This document shows positions 1-8,231 of a stretch of 32,776 bases of DNA, in pieces. The translations under genes and the position numbers were made by a program. Positions within the stretch are counted from its first letter, which is position 1. Each line of letters opens with the position of its first letter. The stretch covers positions 1 to 32,776 of the forward strand of contig JACNJU010000031.1 in assembly GCA_014382375.1 (NCBI GenBank), given 5' to 3'. Under the pieces are notes generated by a model. It ran no database searches, was not told the DNA's origin, and saw only the letters and a program-made list of their open reading frames with translations. The DNA is from Rhodospirillaceae bacterium (GTDB taxonomy: Bacteria > Pseudomonadota > Alphaproteobacteria > Rhodospirillales > JABHCV01).

Positions 1-992
1 GGTTTGATAGCCAGCATCCTGTCTTCGGATTCGGCGATGAACATATGCTCGCGGAATTTCTCCCAGTGGCCTGAATCTTCCCACAAGGCGCGATCAACAA
101 GCTGCGGGGTGTTGACCTCCACATAGCCGCCACCCTCAAGGCGTTTACGCATGTAGTCCTGAATGGTCCGGTACAGGGTCCAGCCATGGGGATGCCAGAA
201 CACCGAGCCCGTCGCCACATCCTGCAAGTGGAACAGTGACATTTCACGTCCCAGACGACGGTGGTCACGCTTTTCGGCCTCTTCCAGCATATGCAGGTAC
301 TGTTTGAGTTGTTTCTTGTCTGCCCAGGCGGTGCCGTAGACCCGTTGCAACATTTCATTGTTGGAATCACCGCGCCAATAGGCACCGGCCAGCTTCATCA
401 ATTTGAAATGAGTGCCAACTTTTCCCGTTGAAGGCAGGTGTGGGCCACGACACAAATCAATGAAATCACCCTGCTTGTAAACCGTGATGGTTTCATTGGC
501 CGGAAAGTCGCTGATCAGTTCGGCTTTATAGGACTGTCCGTTATCCTTGAAATACGTAATGGCCTCATCGCGGTCCCAGACTTCGCGGGTGATCACTTCG
601 TCACGCTTGACGATTTCATGCATCCGGGCCTCTATTTTTTCCAGATCTTCCGGCGTGAAGGGGTCTTTAACCGAAAAATCGTAATAGAAACCGTTTTCGA
701 TGGATGGTCCGATGGTCACCTGGACACCCGGATACATTTCCAGAACCGCTTCGGCCAGTACATGGGCTGTATCATGACGCAGCAGATCAAGCGCCTCCTC
801 GTCCTTGGAAGTAACAATGGAGACGGCGGCATCGGTTTCAAAAACCGTCGACAAATCAGCCATTTCATCGCCGATGCGGATAGCCAAGGCCGCTTTCGCA
901 AGGCCTGGGCCAATGTCGGCAGCCAACTCGGCACCGCTGACCGGTCCATCGAAGGTTCTGACGCTGCCGTCAGGGAGTGTGATCGCGACCAT
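1..992 (-). CDS. thrS: Threonyl-tRNA synthetase, 5' part (C-terminus outside the window)
   Basis: Charges tRNA-Thr with threonine in the cytoplasm. The visible 330 residues start at an ATG at 992 ([16 protein letters not shown]). They cover the N-terminal TGS domain (about residues 1-60), then the editing/SAD domain with its HxxxH metal-binding motif (HDTAH) and the stretch [11 protein letters not shown]. After that comes the beginning of the class II catalytic core, with the motif [22 protein letters not shown]. The anticodon-binding domain lies beyond position 1. The gene runs in the same direction as the two glycosyltransferase genes upstream, with 63 bp between them. No T-box or other leader was recognised. 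Family assignment is secure. Confidence 0.95.
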   Translation of the reverse strand, partial: MVAITLPDGSVRTFDGPVSGAELAADIGPGLAKAALAIRIGDEMADLSTVFETDAAVSIVTSKDEEALDLLRHDTAHVLAEAVLEMYPGVQVTIGPSIENGFYYDFSVKDPFTPEDLEKIEARMHEIVKRDEVITREVWDRDEAITYFKDNGQSYKAELISDFPANETITVYKQGDFIDLCRGPHLPSTGKVGTHFKLMKLAGAYWRGDSNNEMLQRVYGTAWADKKQLKQYLHMLEEAEKRDHRRLGREMSLFHLQDVATGSVFWHPHGWTLYRTIQDYMRKRLEGGGYVEVNTPQLVDRALWEDSGHWEKFREHMFIAESEDRMLAIK

Positions 993-1055
993 CAAAATCG
1001 CCTTTTATCCAGAAAATTCAAAGCAGCCGGGAATGTAAGACGATTAACGTCTGTG

Positions 1056-1994
1056 TCAAGCAAGCTCTAGTGCCTCCATTACCTCATCAACGCCCACATC
1101 CGCCAGATCAGGCTTTCTTATGTAGGATACCTTTGGTCCGCGCTGGCCACAAAGCCTGGGGTCGGAGGCATGACTGTAGAGCACGACCGACGGGCAGCCG
1201 AGCCCCACTATTAAGTGCATGGGGCCACTATCATTGCCAACAGAAAGCCTGGCCAGACGGGCCAGGCCAGCAATTTCAAGCAGGCTGGTCTGGCCACACA
1301 AATTCAGGGCCTGGGGACAGTCGGCAGTGATCAGGTCCATGGCCTCAGTCTCCGCCGGGCCCCCAATCAAAACCGGGGTGAGATCGCAACCAAGGAGGCG
1401 CTTTGCCAGTTCAGCATAACGTTCAATCGGCCAACGTTTTTCCGGTCGGTGCGCTGCCCCGCCAACAACCAGCAAGGCAAATTTATCAGGCACGGCGAAA
1501 CGCACAACCGGCGCGTCCAGGCCGCTCAGGTCCGCCATGGCATCGCTCACCGTTTCAATACCCGCCACCTGCAACTGTTCGGCCTGACGCTCGATGGTGT
1601 GCATCAAATCCCGCCCTGGATTGTCATGGGGATGTGAGCAACCGCGGGCGATGCCCGACCATTCAGGAGACGGGGAGGGCCAGAACAGACGTCGGTAAAA
1701 ACTGCTTCTGTCGGAGGTTTGCAAATCGTAAACCCGCGCGTAGCCCCCCGAACGCAATGTGCGGCGTAAGGCGAGCCATTGCCCGAATGCCAGACCACGC
1801 GGTTTGCTGTCGCTTAACACCTGATCAAACATTCCCGTTGCCCGGGCCATCTCCACATACGGGTCGGTCGTCAGCAATGTCAGATGGTCGTCCTGATGAT
1901 GCCGGGCGATTGCCGCAAACGGCCCCAGCGCCTGAACGAAATCACCCAGCGCTGCCAACTTGATAATAAGAATTTTACGTTGCGTCTCAGGCAT
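1056..1994 (-). CDS. Glycosyltransferase family 9 (ADP-heptose:LPS heptosyltransferase-like)
   Basis: A 312-residue GT9 protein, the family that adds heptose to the LPS core at the cytoplasmic face of the inner membrane. The N-terminus ILIIKLAALGDFVQALGPFAAI is the typical GT9 Rossmann start with the conserved GD. The C-terminal half has KRWPIERYAELA and the donor-site motif GNDSGPMHL. It overlaps the upstream GT4 gene by 8 bp, so the two are translated as a pair. The acceptor sugar cannot be told from sequence, and the enzyme need not be WaaC or WaaF; the operon partner suggests a role in LPS or another surface glycan. Family secure, substrate inferred. Confidence 0.88.
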   Translation of the reverse strand: MPETQRKILIIKLAALGDFVQALGPFAAIARHHQDDHLTLLTTDPYVEMARATGMFDQVLSDSKPRGLAFGQWLALRRTLRSGGYARVYDLQTSDRSSFYRRLFWPSPSPEWSGIARGCSHPHDNPGRDLMHTIERQAEQLQVAGIETVSDAMADLSGLDAPVVRFAVPDKFALLVVGGAAHRPEKRWPIERYAELAKRLLGCDLTPVLIGGPAETEAMDLITADCPQALNLCGQTSLLEIAGLARLARLSVGNDSGPMHLIVGLGCPSVVLYSHASDPRLCGQRGPKVSYIRKPDLADVGVDEVMEALELA

Positions 1995-3231
1995 TTGGGT
2001 CGGCAGTCAGTTGTAATATGTCGTCATAGACTGCCAGTGTCTTGGCACACATCGCCGCCTTCGAGAAGTACTGGCGAACGTTTTGGACCGCCTTTTCTGC
2101 CAGTTCCTTGCGCGCATTTTCATCGAGGTTGAGTACATGTTCGATGGCTGTCGCCAGCGCCTCCACATCGCCCGGCGGCACCAGCCAGCCTGTTTCTCCA
2201 GGGATCACTGTTTCGCGGGCACCGCCATGGTCGGTGGCAATGACGGGGCGGCCCAGGGCCTGTGCCTCTGGCACCACCCGCCCGAAGGCTTCGGGATCGG
2301 TCGAGGCCGAGACAACGACATCGGTCAGCATGTAAGCGGCGGGCATGTCGTTACAGTTTTCAACGATGCGGACAATTTCATTCAAGCCGTTTTCAGCGAT
2401 CAGTTTATCAAGCTCCTTGCGATAGTCCTTGCGTCCCTGGTCCGAACCAACCAACAGGCAACGGATATCTGTGCGGCCCCGCCCGACCAGGTTGGCGATG
2501 GCCTTGATGAACACTGTTTGCCCTTTCCAACGGGTCAGGCGACCGGGTAACATAACCACGTGCAATCCATCATCCAGACGCCATTCATCGGCCAGCCCGA
2601 TCACCCTTTGCGCCGAAACTTTTTGAGCGTCGAAACGTTCAAGATCGACGCCGCGATGAATGATCTTCAACTTTGATGCCTTGATGCCATAATTTTTGCG
2701 GATGTGTCCTGCGATAAAAGTGGAATTGGCAATCACCCGCTGACCCTGGGTCATGATCGCGTTGTAACGCCGTTTTAGTCTGCCGCCCAGGGAATAGGTG
2801 CCGTGAAAGGTTGTCACAAAACTGACCCCGGTTCGCTTTGCTGCCGCATACGCGCTCCAGGCCGGGGCGCGAGAGCGCACGTGGACAATATCAACATCGT
2901 TTTCAACAATGATTTTCACCAACCGGGCAATATTGGCATAGATGACAAAAGGGTTTTTGCTATCAACGGGCAAGGTGATGTGTTCGGCCCGGGCGCGGGT
3001 GATTTCGTGAACCATGGGGCCACCCGCCGATACGACAAGAGCGCGCCCGCCAGCCTTGACCACGGCCCCGGCAATATCCACCGTCGTGCGCTCGACACCG
3101 CCCTGAACCAGTGTCGGCAGGACTTGCAACACGGTCGGTCGTGGACCGTCAGCGTCGGCCCAGAAGGGCTGAACCGGAACAGTCCGGTCCGTCGCATACT
3201 CAGCATTGTTTAGGTCGTCAACCTGTTTCAT
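1987..3231 (-). CDS. Glycosyltransferase family 4
   Basis: A 414-residue GT-B fold enzyme. The N-terminal half carries a glycine-rich acceptor loop (PTLVQGGVERTTVDIA, about residues 38-53). The C-terminal half has LPGRLTRWKGQTVFIKA and the GT4 E-x7-E donor motif in EAFGRVVPEAQALGRPVIAT (about residues 318-337). The first 30 residues precede the fold and may be a poorly conserved extension, so a downstream start is possible. It transfers a nucleotide-activated sugar to a membrane-glycan acceptor in the cytoplasm. Its gene overlaps the GT9 gene, so both probably work on one glycan such as the LPS core. Confidence 0.88.
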   Translation of the reverse strand: MKQVDDLNNAEYATDRTVPVQPFWADADGPRPTVLQVLPTLVQGGVERTTVDIAGAVVKAGGRALVVSAGGPMVHEITRARAEHITLPVDSKNPFVIYANIARLVKIIVENDVDIVHVRSRAPAWSAYAAAKRTGVSFVTTFHGTYSLGGRLKRRYNAIMTQGQRVIANSTFIAGHIRKNYGIKASKLKIIHRGVDLERFDAQKVSAQRVIGLADEWRLDDGLHVVMLPGRLTRWKGQTVFIKAIANLVGRGRTDIRCLLVGSDQGRKDYRKELDKLIAENGLNEIVRIVENCNDMPAAYMLTDVVVSASTDPEAFGRVVPEAQALGRPVIATDHGGARETVIPGETGWLVPPGDVEALATAIEHVLNLDENARKELAEKAVQNVRQYFSKAAMCAKTLAVYDDILQLTADPNA

Positions 3232-3277
3232 TATGCCCCATGTATCTTCATTCGACTTAAACAGTGAGTCTAAAACG

Positions 3278-4042
3278 ATGACCGCTCAAATCCCGCCACA
3301 GATACTAGCACGTCCAGACGGCGCGACAATCGCCTACAATTCCATTACGGGAAAATCTCCGGGTGTGGTTTTCCTGAGCGGCTTCATGTCTGACATGACC
3401 GGAAGCAAGGCGATGGCGCTGGAAGAACACTGCAAGACCCGCGGCCAGGCATTCCTGCGCTTCGATTACAGTGGCCACGGTCAGTCATCGGGAGTTTTCG
3501 CAGAGGGCACCATCGGCCAGTGGGCTGAGGACGCCATTTTCGCCATCGAACAACTGACCGAAGGGCCGCAGGTGCTGGTTGGATCGTCCATGGGTGGCTG
3601 GATCATGCTGCTGGCGGCTTTAAGATTACAGGAACGGGTTTGCGCTCTGATTGGTCTGGCCGCCGCACCAGACTTCACCGAAGACCTGATCGAGGGCGAA
3701 CTGACTGATCAACAACGCCGTAATTTAACCCGCGATGGCTTCATTGAAGTGCCTTGCGATTACGATGACGGGGAGCCCTACACCATCACCCAGAGACTGA
3801 TCGATGATGGCCGCAACAACCTGCTTTTGGCTGACGACATTATGCTGAACCAGCCTGTGCGGTTGATTCAGGGCCTCAAGGACAGCGATGTACCTTGGGC
3901 AACGGCGCTTCGTTTACAGGAAAAGCTGACCAGCACCGACGTCGAGATCACCCTGATCAAGGACGGCGACCACCGCCTGTCAGAACCCGACGATCTGGCC
4001 CGCCTGAGGGCAATTCTCGATACCTTACTGGATGCTCTCTAA
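3278..4042 (+). CDS. Alpha/beta hydrolase (ABHD10-like thioesterase/esterase)
   Basis: A 254-residue alpha/beta hydrolase starting at the ATG MTAQIPPQILARPDG. An in-frame upstream start at 3206 would overlap the divergent GT4 gene and add 24 residues outside the fold, so it is rejected. Visible features are the oxyanion strand VVFLSGFMSDMTGSKA, FDYSGHGQSSG, the nucleophile elbow GSSMGG (Ser), the acid Asp in GLKDSDVPW and the His in GDHRLS. The order and spacing match the ABHD10/palmitoyl-thioesterase-like group. The natural substrate is unknown. The 3' end overlaps the convergent epimerase gene by 18 bp. Confidence 0.85.
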   Translation: MTAQIPPQILARPDGATIAYNSITGKSPGVVFLSGFMSDMTGSKAMALEEHCKTRGQAFLRFDYSGHGQSSGVFAEGTIGQWAEDAIFAIEQLTEGPQVLVGSSMGGWIMLLAALRLQERVCALIGLAAAPDFTEDLIEGELTDQQRRNLTRDGFIEVPCDYDDGEPYTITQRLIDDGRNNLLLADDIMLNQPVRLIQGLKDSDVPWATALRLQEKLTSTDVEITLIKDGDHRLSEPDDLARLRAILDTLLDAL

Positions 4043-4921
4043 AATCGCGGCAAGTCCTTGCCGGTAACCGGGATAGAGAAGACGGGCGTTCAGCTCATTT
4101 TTGATGCGGCTATTATCAACCCGTTTGTTGTCGGCCCAGAATGTCCTGCCCATTGCTGACATTTTCTTTTCGGCCTCATCGAAACTCTGCACCGGCGGTG
4201 GCGCTACCCCCAGCAGTTCACAGGCATAGGTCACCACCTCCATAGGCGCAGCCGGTTCGTCGTCACAGACATTATAGATAGAACCGGGGTTTGGTCTTTT
4301 CATGGAGGCCCGAACAACATTGCCGATATCATCCACATGGATGCGTGAGAAAACGTGACCCGGCTTGTCAATACGCCTGGCCCGTCCGGCCCTGACATCT
4401 TCAAGAACATTGCGTCCGGGGCCGTAAATTCCGGCCAACCTGAAGGCGTGAGCCCCCAAGGCACGCCACCGGCTTTCAGCCTCGGCGCGCCGGCGCGCCC
4501 TGTCCGATGTTGGGGCAAGGGCGTCACTTTCATTGACCAACCCACCATCCCTGTTGCCGTAGACGCCGGTAGTCGACAGATAACCGATCCAGTCGAACGG
4601 TCCGGCAAGGATATCGCTATGAAGATCAAGAACAACGTCACCTTGCCCGTCAGGCGGTACGGATGAAAGCACATGGCTGACATTCTCAAACAGACTCTGT
4701 GGATTTTCCAGCGGTCGGTCCCGATCAAAAAGGTGGGCCTCAATGCCCAGGCTTTTAAGCTCTTCGAGATTGTCTTCTTCACGGACCGTACCGGCAACCT
4801 GCCAGCCTTCACCGATCAATACCAGGGCCAGCGCCCGTGCGCTGTATCCAAGGCCAAAACAAAAAAGACGGGGTTGGGGCATTATTTTCGCTGCTGTTAT
4901 GATGGACAAGGGGCACGACAT
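4025..4921 (-). CDS. NAD-dependent epimerase/dehydratase, SDR family (YeeZ-like)
   Basis: A 298-residue extended short-chain dehydrogenase. The N-terminal nucleotide-binding strand reads RLFCFGLGYSARALALVL, a GxGxxA variant of the usual GxxGxxG. It is followed by YLSTTGVYGNRDGGLVNE, the region around the active site, and FRLAGIYGPGRN, characteristic of the YeeZ/YbjT-like branch. The start at 4921 has AAGG eight bases upstream. A second ATG at 4882 (MPQPRLF) has no ribosome-binding site but would match the usual protein start. Physiological role is unknown; it probably acts on a nucleotide sugar or a related metabolite. Confidence 0.82.
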   Translation of the reverse strand: MSCPLSIITAAKIMPQPRLFCFGLGYSARALALVLIGEGWQVAGTVREEDNLEELKSLGIEAHLFDRDRPLENPQSLFENVSHVLSSVPPDGQGDVVLDLHSDILAGPFDWIGYLSTTGVYGNRDGGLVNESDALAPTSDRARRRAEAESRWRALGAHAFRLAGIYGPGRNVLEDVRAGRARRIDKPGHVFSRIHVDDIGNVVRASMKRPNPGSIYNVCDDEPAAPMEVVTYACELLGVAPPPVQSFDEAEKKMSAMGRTFWADNKRVDNSRIKNELNARLLYPGYRQGLAAILESIQ

Positions 4922-4969
4922 GCCCCATACCTTCGACAGGATAGATGACCTGAGGGATAAAATCTAACA

Positions 4970-5401
4970 ATGAACACGCCCAATTCGACTCCCATAATGG
5001 CCCACTTGGTGCCGCGCGGCCATTGCGTCCGCAAACCAGACAGTGAACAACCAGAGACCGTTTTCATCAAGGCCGAACGCCAGGGCACCGAATACATTCA
5101 CCATTACCTGATTCAGGTTACCCCCAGGCTGGCGGAGGGCCTGGCGATGGTCTATGTGGACCCCGAAGACATGCTGATTGATTGCGGTAACCCGCCAAAG
5201 TTTAACTATTCAGACGGCGAAACCCGAAACGATCCGGCAATCGGGGATATTTTTGAAAATCCAAAAGGCACGTATCTGAAAGTAATCGAAGACCCCAAGT
5301 CACAAAAGATGTTCGCCTTCATCGACACCACCAGTGGCGAGGTCAAGCGCCGCCAGGAACGCAACGTCAAAATCGTCTACGCTTCGTGGCAGATCAGGTA
5401 A
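4970..5401 (+). CDS. Conserved-looking unknown protein, 143 residues
   Basis: Not recognised. The protein is soluble, with no signal peptide or membrane segment. A disordered first 12 residues precede a compact domain containing the strands VPRGHCVRKP, YIHHYLIQVTPRL and MVYVDPEDMLIDCG, and a basic tail (KRRQERNVKIVY). An acidic-to-basic alternation and many aromatic residues suggest a small beta-rich fold. The start ATG at 4970 has only a distant GAGGG, so the ATG at 4997 is an alternative. It is divergent from the epimerase gene (48 bp between the starts) and ends one base before the convergent fzlA-like gene. It looks like a real gene from codon pattern and fit between its neighbours. Confidence 0.7.
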   Translation: MNTPNSTPIMAHLVPRGHCVRKPDSEQPETVFIKAERQGTEYIHHYLIQVTPRLAEGLAMVYVDPEDMLIDCGNPPKFNYSDGETRNDPAIGDIFENPKGTYLKVIEDPKSQKMFAFIDTTSGEVKRRQERNVKIVYASWQIR

Positions 5402-5402
5402 A

Positions 5403-6071
5403 TCAGAAATCCAGGTTGGCGTAATGTTTTGAAGGCGGCGCGCCGGGAATATGGTCCGAAAGCAGCGAGCGGAAACTGGGACGTGACTTGATGCGGGCAT
5501 ACCAGTCCTTGGCACTTTGGTGTTCAGCCCACGGCACATCACCCAGATAATCGATGGTCGACAAATGCGCGGCGGCAGCGATATCGGCCAATGTCATTTC
5601 ACTTCCGGCCAGCCATTTGCGTCGCTCGATCAGGTACGAAATATAGGAAAGATGGGTGTGGATATTGTTGTGTCCGGCCCTGATTGCTTTTGAATCCGGC
5701 GCACCGAGTCCCAAAAACCGCTTCATCACCTTCTCGCCGACAAGATTTTCCGTCACCTCCTCGTTAAATTTGCGATCAAACCAGGCAACCAGCCTGCGCA
5801 CCTCAGCGCGTTCCAGTGGGTGACGGCCAACCAGCGGCGGCTCTGGATGAATTTCATCCATGAATTCCGCAATCACGTCACTGCCCGAAAGCGCCGTGCC
5901 ACCCGGTTCGACCAAAACAGGCACATCACCAGCCGGATTGAGAGCCAGGAATTCGCGGCGCCGTTCCCAGACATTTTCAACCTTCAAGTCGAAATCAATC
6001 TTCTTCTCGTGAAGAACGATGCGAACTTTCCGGCAGAAAGGGTTGAGCCATAAGTGATAGAGCGTTTGCAT
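5403..6071 (-). CDS. fzlA: FzlA-like protein (FtsZ-associated, glutathione S-transferase fold)
   Basis: A 222-residue GST-fold protein: thioredoxin-like N-terminal domain (LYHLWLNPFCRKVRIVLHEK, then ENVWERRREFLALNPAGDVPVLVE), helical C-terminal domain (WLAGSEMTLADIAAAAHLSTIDYL), and a distinctive tail, DHIPGAPPSKHYANLDF. In Caulobacter, FzlA binds FtsZ and activates constriction, and a conserved C-terminal tail is part of how it works. The tail and the ERRREFLALNPAG segment here fit that group better than a detoxifying GST. That is family knowledge plus my recognition of the tail, without an alignment. It has its own promoter close to the start codon. Confidence 0.72.
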   Translation of the reverse strand: MQTLYHLWLNPFCRKVRIVLHEKKIDFDLKVENVWERRREFLALNPAGDVPVLVEPGGTALSGSDVIAEFMDEIHPEPPLVGRHPLERAEVRRLVAWFDRKFNEEVTENLVGEKVMKRFLGLGAPDSKAIRAGHNNIHTHLSYISYLIERRKWLAGSEMTLADIAAAAHLSTIDYLGDVPWAEHQSAKDWYARIKSRPSFRSLLSDHIPGAPPSKHYANLDF

Positions 6072-6079
6072 TGATTTGG

Positions 6080-6107
6080 ATTATACCGAAATGTGCAGCA
6101 CTGCAAA
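6080..6107 (-). promoter_or_regulatory. Sigma-70-like promoter of the fzlA-like gene
   Basis: On the minus strand there is a perfect TATAAT (6085-6080), with TTTGCA (6107-6102) 16 bases upstream. Only 8 bases separate the -10 box from the ATG at 6071, so the transcript would begin at or very near the start codon. There is no Shine-Dalgarno sequence before the ATG, which fits a leaderless mRNA. Confidence 0.5.
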
Positions 6108-6221
6108 TCATTGATACACGACCACTTCACGATGATGTTATTTCCAGCTTGTAGGCAATTATGCAAGATTGTCGAATCATTAAAAAAAAGGAGGTTGGCC
6201 CTTTAGGCTGGCGCTGTCCAA

Positions 6222-7202
6222 ATGCTGATCAAGAACAAGATTTTATCCGACATTAAAAGCTCGGAGATCACGCCGAAATCGGTGTTTATGAACCGCCGTC
6301 ACTTTATCAAATCCGCCGCCATTGCCAGCGCCGGCTCGGCCTTGATGCCCGGCCTTCTGTCATCAAGCGCGCTGGCGGCAACCGATCCAAAACGCGGCAA
6401 GCCCCTTGTTGGCATTATCAAAAGCCCGTTAAGCACCAGCGAGGAGCCGACACCCTACAACCACGTCACCACATACAATAACTTCTACGAATTCGGAACC
6501 GGCAAGGATGATCCGGCTGTCATGGCCGGGGATTTCAAACCCCGGCCATGGAAGGTCCAGGTTGGCGGCGAAGTTGGTAAACCGGGTGTTTATGACTTTG
6601 ACGACCTGATCAGGCCCCACAAACTTGAAGAGCGCATTTACCGCTTTCGGTGTGTGGAGGCGTGGTCGATGATCGTGCCCTGGGTCGGCATTCCACTGGC
6701 TGAAATCATCAAGCGGTTCGAACCAACTTCAAAAGCCAAATACGTGGCCTTTGAAACCCTCAATGACCCCGAACGGATGCCCGGACAGGTGCGGCGCGTA
6801 TTGAGTTGGCCCTACGTTGAAGGCCTGCGCATGGACGAAGCCATGAACCCGCTGACCCTGATGGCCGTCGGCCTGTATGGTGAAGAACTGCTGGGCCAGA
6901 ACGGCGCGCCGATCCGTCTTGTCGTGCCATGGAAGTACGGTTTCAAATCGATCAAGTCCATCGTCGGCATCCGGCTGGTCGACACTATGCCGCCGACGAC
7001 CTGGAACCGCTCGGCCCCGCATGAATACGGCTTCTACGCCAACGTCAATCCGGAAGTCAGCCATCCACGCTGGAGCCAGGCCAAGGAACGCCGCCTGGGT
7101 GGCGGTTATTTCTCGCCAAAAGTCGAAACCCTTAAGTTCAATGGTTACGGCGAAGAAGTCGCCAGCCTTTACGACGGCATGGATTTAAGTAAATCTTTTT
7201 AA
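6222..7202 (+). CDS. msrP: Protein-methionine-sulfoxide reductase catalytic subunit MsrP (YedY)
   Basis: Periplasmic molybdopterin enzyme that reduces methionine sulfoxide in envelope proteins. The 326 residues start with an N-terminal segment ([22 protein letters not shown]), then a Tat signal, [20 protein letters not shown], ending near SSALA. A long pre-Tat segment is also seen in E. coli YedY, which supports the upstream start. The molybdenum-ligand Cys is in [10 protein letters not shown]. The only strong Shine-Dalgarno (AAGGAGG, 6188-6194) is 27 bases from this ATG, which is unusual. MsrQ follows after one base, as in the usual msrPQ pair. Confidence 0.93.
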   Translation: MLIKNKILSDIKSSEITPKSVFMNRRHFIKSAAIASAGSALMPGLLSSSALAATDPKRGKPLVGIIKSPLSTSEEPTPYNHVTTYNNFYEFGTGKDDPAVMAGDFKPRPWKVQVGGEVGKPGVYDFDDLIRPHKLEERIYRFRCVEAWSMIVPWVGIPLAEIIKRFEPTSKAKYVAFETLNDPERMPGQVRRVLSWPYVEGLRMDEAMNPLTLMAVGLYGEELLGQNGAPIRLVVPWKYGFKSIKSIVGIRLVDTMPPTTWNRSAPHEYGFYANVNPEVSHPRWSQAKERRLGGGYFSPKVETLKFNGYGEEVASLYDGMDLSKSF

Positions 7203-7203
7203 C

Positions 7204-7851
7204 ATGACCAAACAGGACACCATCCGCTGGGTTGCCAAACCCACAGTCTTTATGCTGTGCCTGATCCCGCTTGCGTGGATTGCCTGGCGCATTATTAACG
7301 GCGATGTGGGAACCGGCCTGAATGCCAATCCGGTCGAGCAGGTCAATCGCTATCTTGGCGACTGGGCCTTGCGGTTTGTCCTGATCGCGCTTTCGGTAAC
7401 CCCCCTGGTGAAGATAACGAACTGGACGACACCGGTCCGTTTCCGGCGCATGTTGGGCTTGTTCGCCTTTGCTTATGCGACCCTGCATCTGGCCAACTAT
7501 GTCATTGCCGATCAATTTTTCAACTGGACCGATATCTGGGCCGATATCGTCAAAAGGGTTTTCATCACGCTGGGCATGGCGACATATCTTGTTTTACTGG
7601 CCCTGGCCGTGACATCGCCCAAGGGAATGGTCAAAAAAATGGGTGCCAAACGCTGGCGCCTGTTGCACCGCGGTGCCTACCTGGCCGGGGTCGGCGGTGT
7701 CATTCATTACTGGATGATGGTCAAGGCCGACCTTAGCGGGCCAATCATTCACGCCGCCATTCTGGGTTTACTGTTGGGATACCGGGTGATCAAACGACAA
7801 AACAAATCCACTGCCCCGGCCCGCAATTCCGGCAAGATGCAGATGGTTTAG
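7204..7851 (+). CDS. msrQ: MsrQ (YedZ), haem-binding membrane subunit of MsrPQ
   Basis: A 215-residue integral membrane cytochrome of the ferric-reductase-like family that feeds electrons from the quinone pool to MsrP. About six hydrophobic helices are visible (for example FMLCLIPLAWIAWRII, LRFVLIALSVTPLVKI, MLGLFAFAYATLHLANYV and MATYLVLLALAVTS). Candidate haem-ligand histidines are in YATLHLANY, RLLHRGAYL and GGVIHYWMM. The RFRRMLGLFAF segment is typical. The gene starts 2 bases after the msrP stop, so the two are translationally coupled. The 3' end overlaps the convergent unknown gene by 4 bp. Confidence 0.93.
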   Translation: MTKQDTIRWVAKPTVFMLCLIPLAWIAWRIINGDVGTGLNANPVEQVNRYLGDWALRFVLIALSVTPLVKITNWTTPVRFRRMLGLFAFAYATLHLANYVIADQFFNWTDIWADIVKRVFITLGMATYLVLLALAVTSPKGMVKKMGAKRWRLLHRGAYLAGVGGVIHYWMMVKADLSGPIIHAAILGLLLGYRVIKRQNKSTAPARNSGKMQMV

Positions 7852-8231
7852 TCGATTTTTGGTTTGGTCGCCCATTGCACACTGACCATCATCGAGACTT
7901 CCTGGCCGTCAACTTTCAATATCTTCTGTGCAACACGCGGCAGGGGAATTTTGTTGGCCGAGCAGAATTTAATCAGTGCGGCCCCGACCTGATCGCGGCT
8001 CAAGGGCACTTCCTTTGGATCATTCGAATCCCCTGAGGAAAACCTGAGCACCAGAACACTGGCATCATTATCGCTGACCAGTATTTCATCGACAGGTGCT
8101 TGCGGGATGTTAACGCTGTTTCGCAAACAATAGTCGTATGCAGCCGCCCGCAATTCGGCATCATCGAAAACCAGTTTTCTCAGTTCCTTGGGCACAGCCA
8201 CTCCAATCCATTTTAATGGGCGTCGTTCCAA
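7848..8231 (-). CDS. Unknown protein, 127 residues, downstream of polA
   Basis: Not recognised. A soluble acidic-basic mixed protein with strands VDEILVSDNDASVLVLRF and VSMMVSVQWATKP, and a helical middle (DQVGAALIKFCSANKIPLPRVAQKILK). It lacks a signal peptide and membrane segments. The longest start overlaps the end of polA by 19 bp without a ribosome-binding site. A GTG at 8195, preceded by GGAG five bases upstream, is a better supported start and would give about 115 residues beginning MPKELRKLV. It is probably co-transcribed with polA. The phrase LPRVAQKILKVDG resembles a small alpha-beta domain, but no function is claimed. Confidence 0.65.
   Translation of the reverse strand: MERRPLKWIGVAVPKELRKLVFDDAELRAAAYDYCLRNSVNIPQAPVDEILVSDNDASVLVLRFSSGDSNDPKEVPLSRDQVGAALIKFCSANKIPLPRVAQKILKVDGQEVSMMVSVQWATKPKID

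Noticed and set aside
993-1055. T-box or attenuator in front of thrS
   Set aside because: Only a 5-bp hairpin (AGACG/CGTCT) lies in the 63-bp gap, far too small for a T-box.
4970-5401. HspQ-like heat-shock protein
   Set aside because: Compared from memory with HspQ, the length and core residues do not fit; left as unknown.
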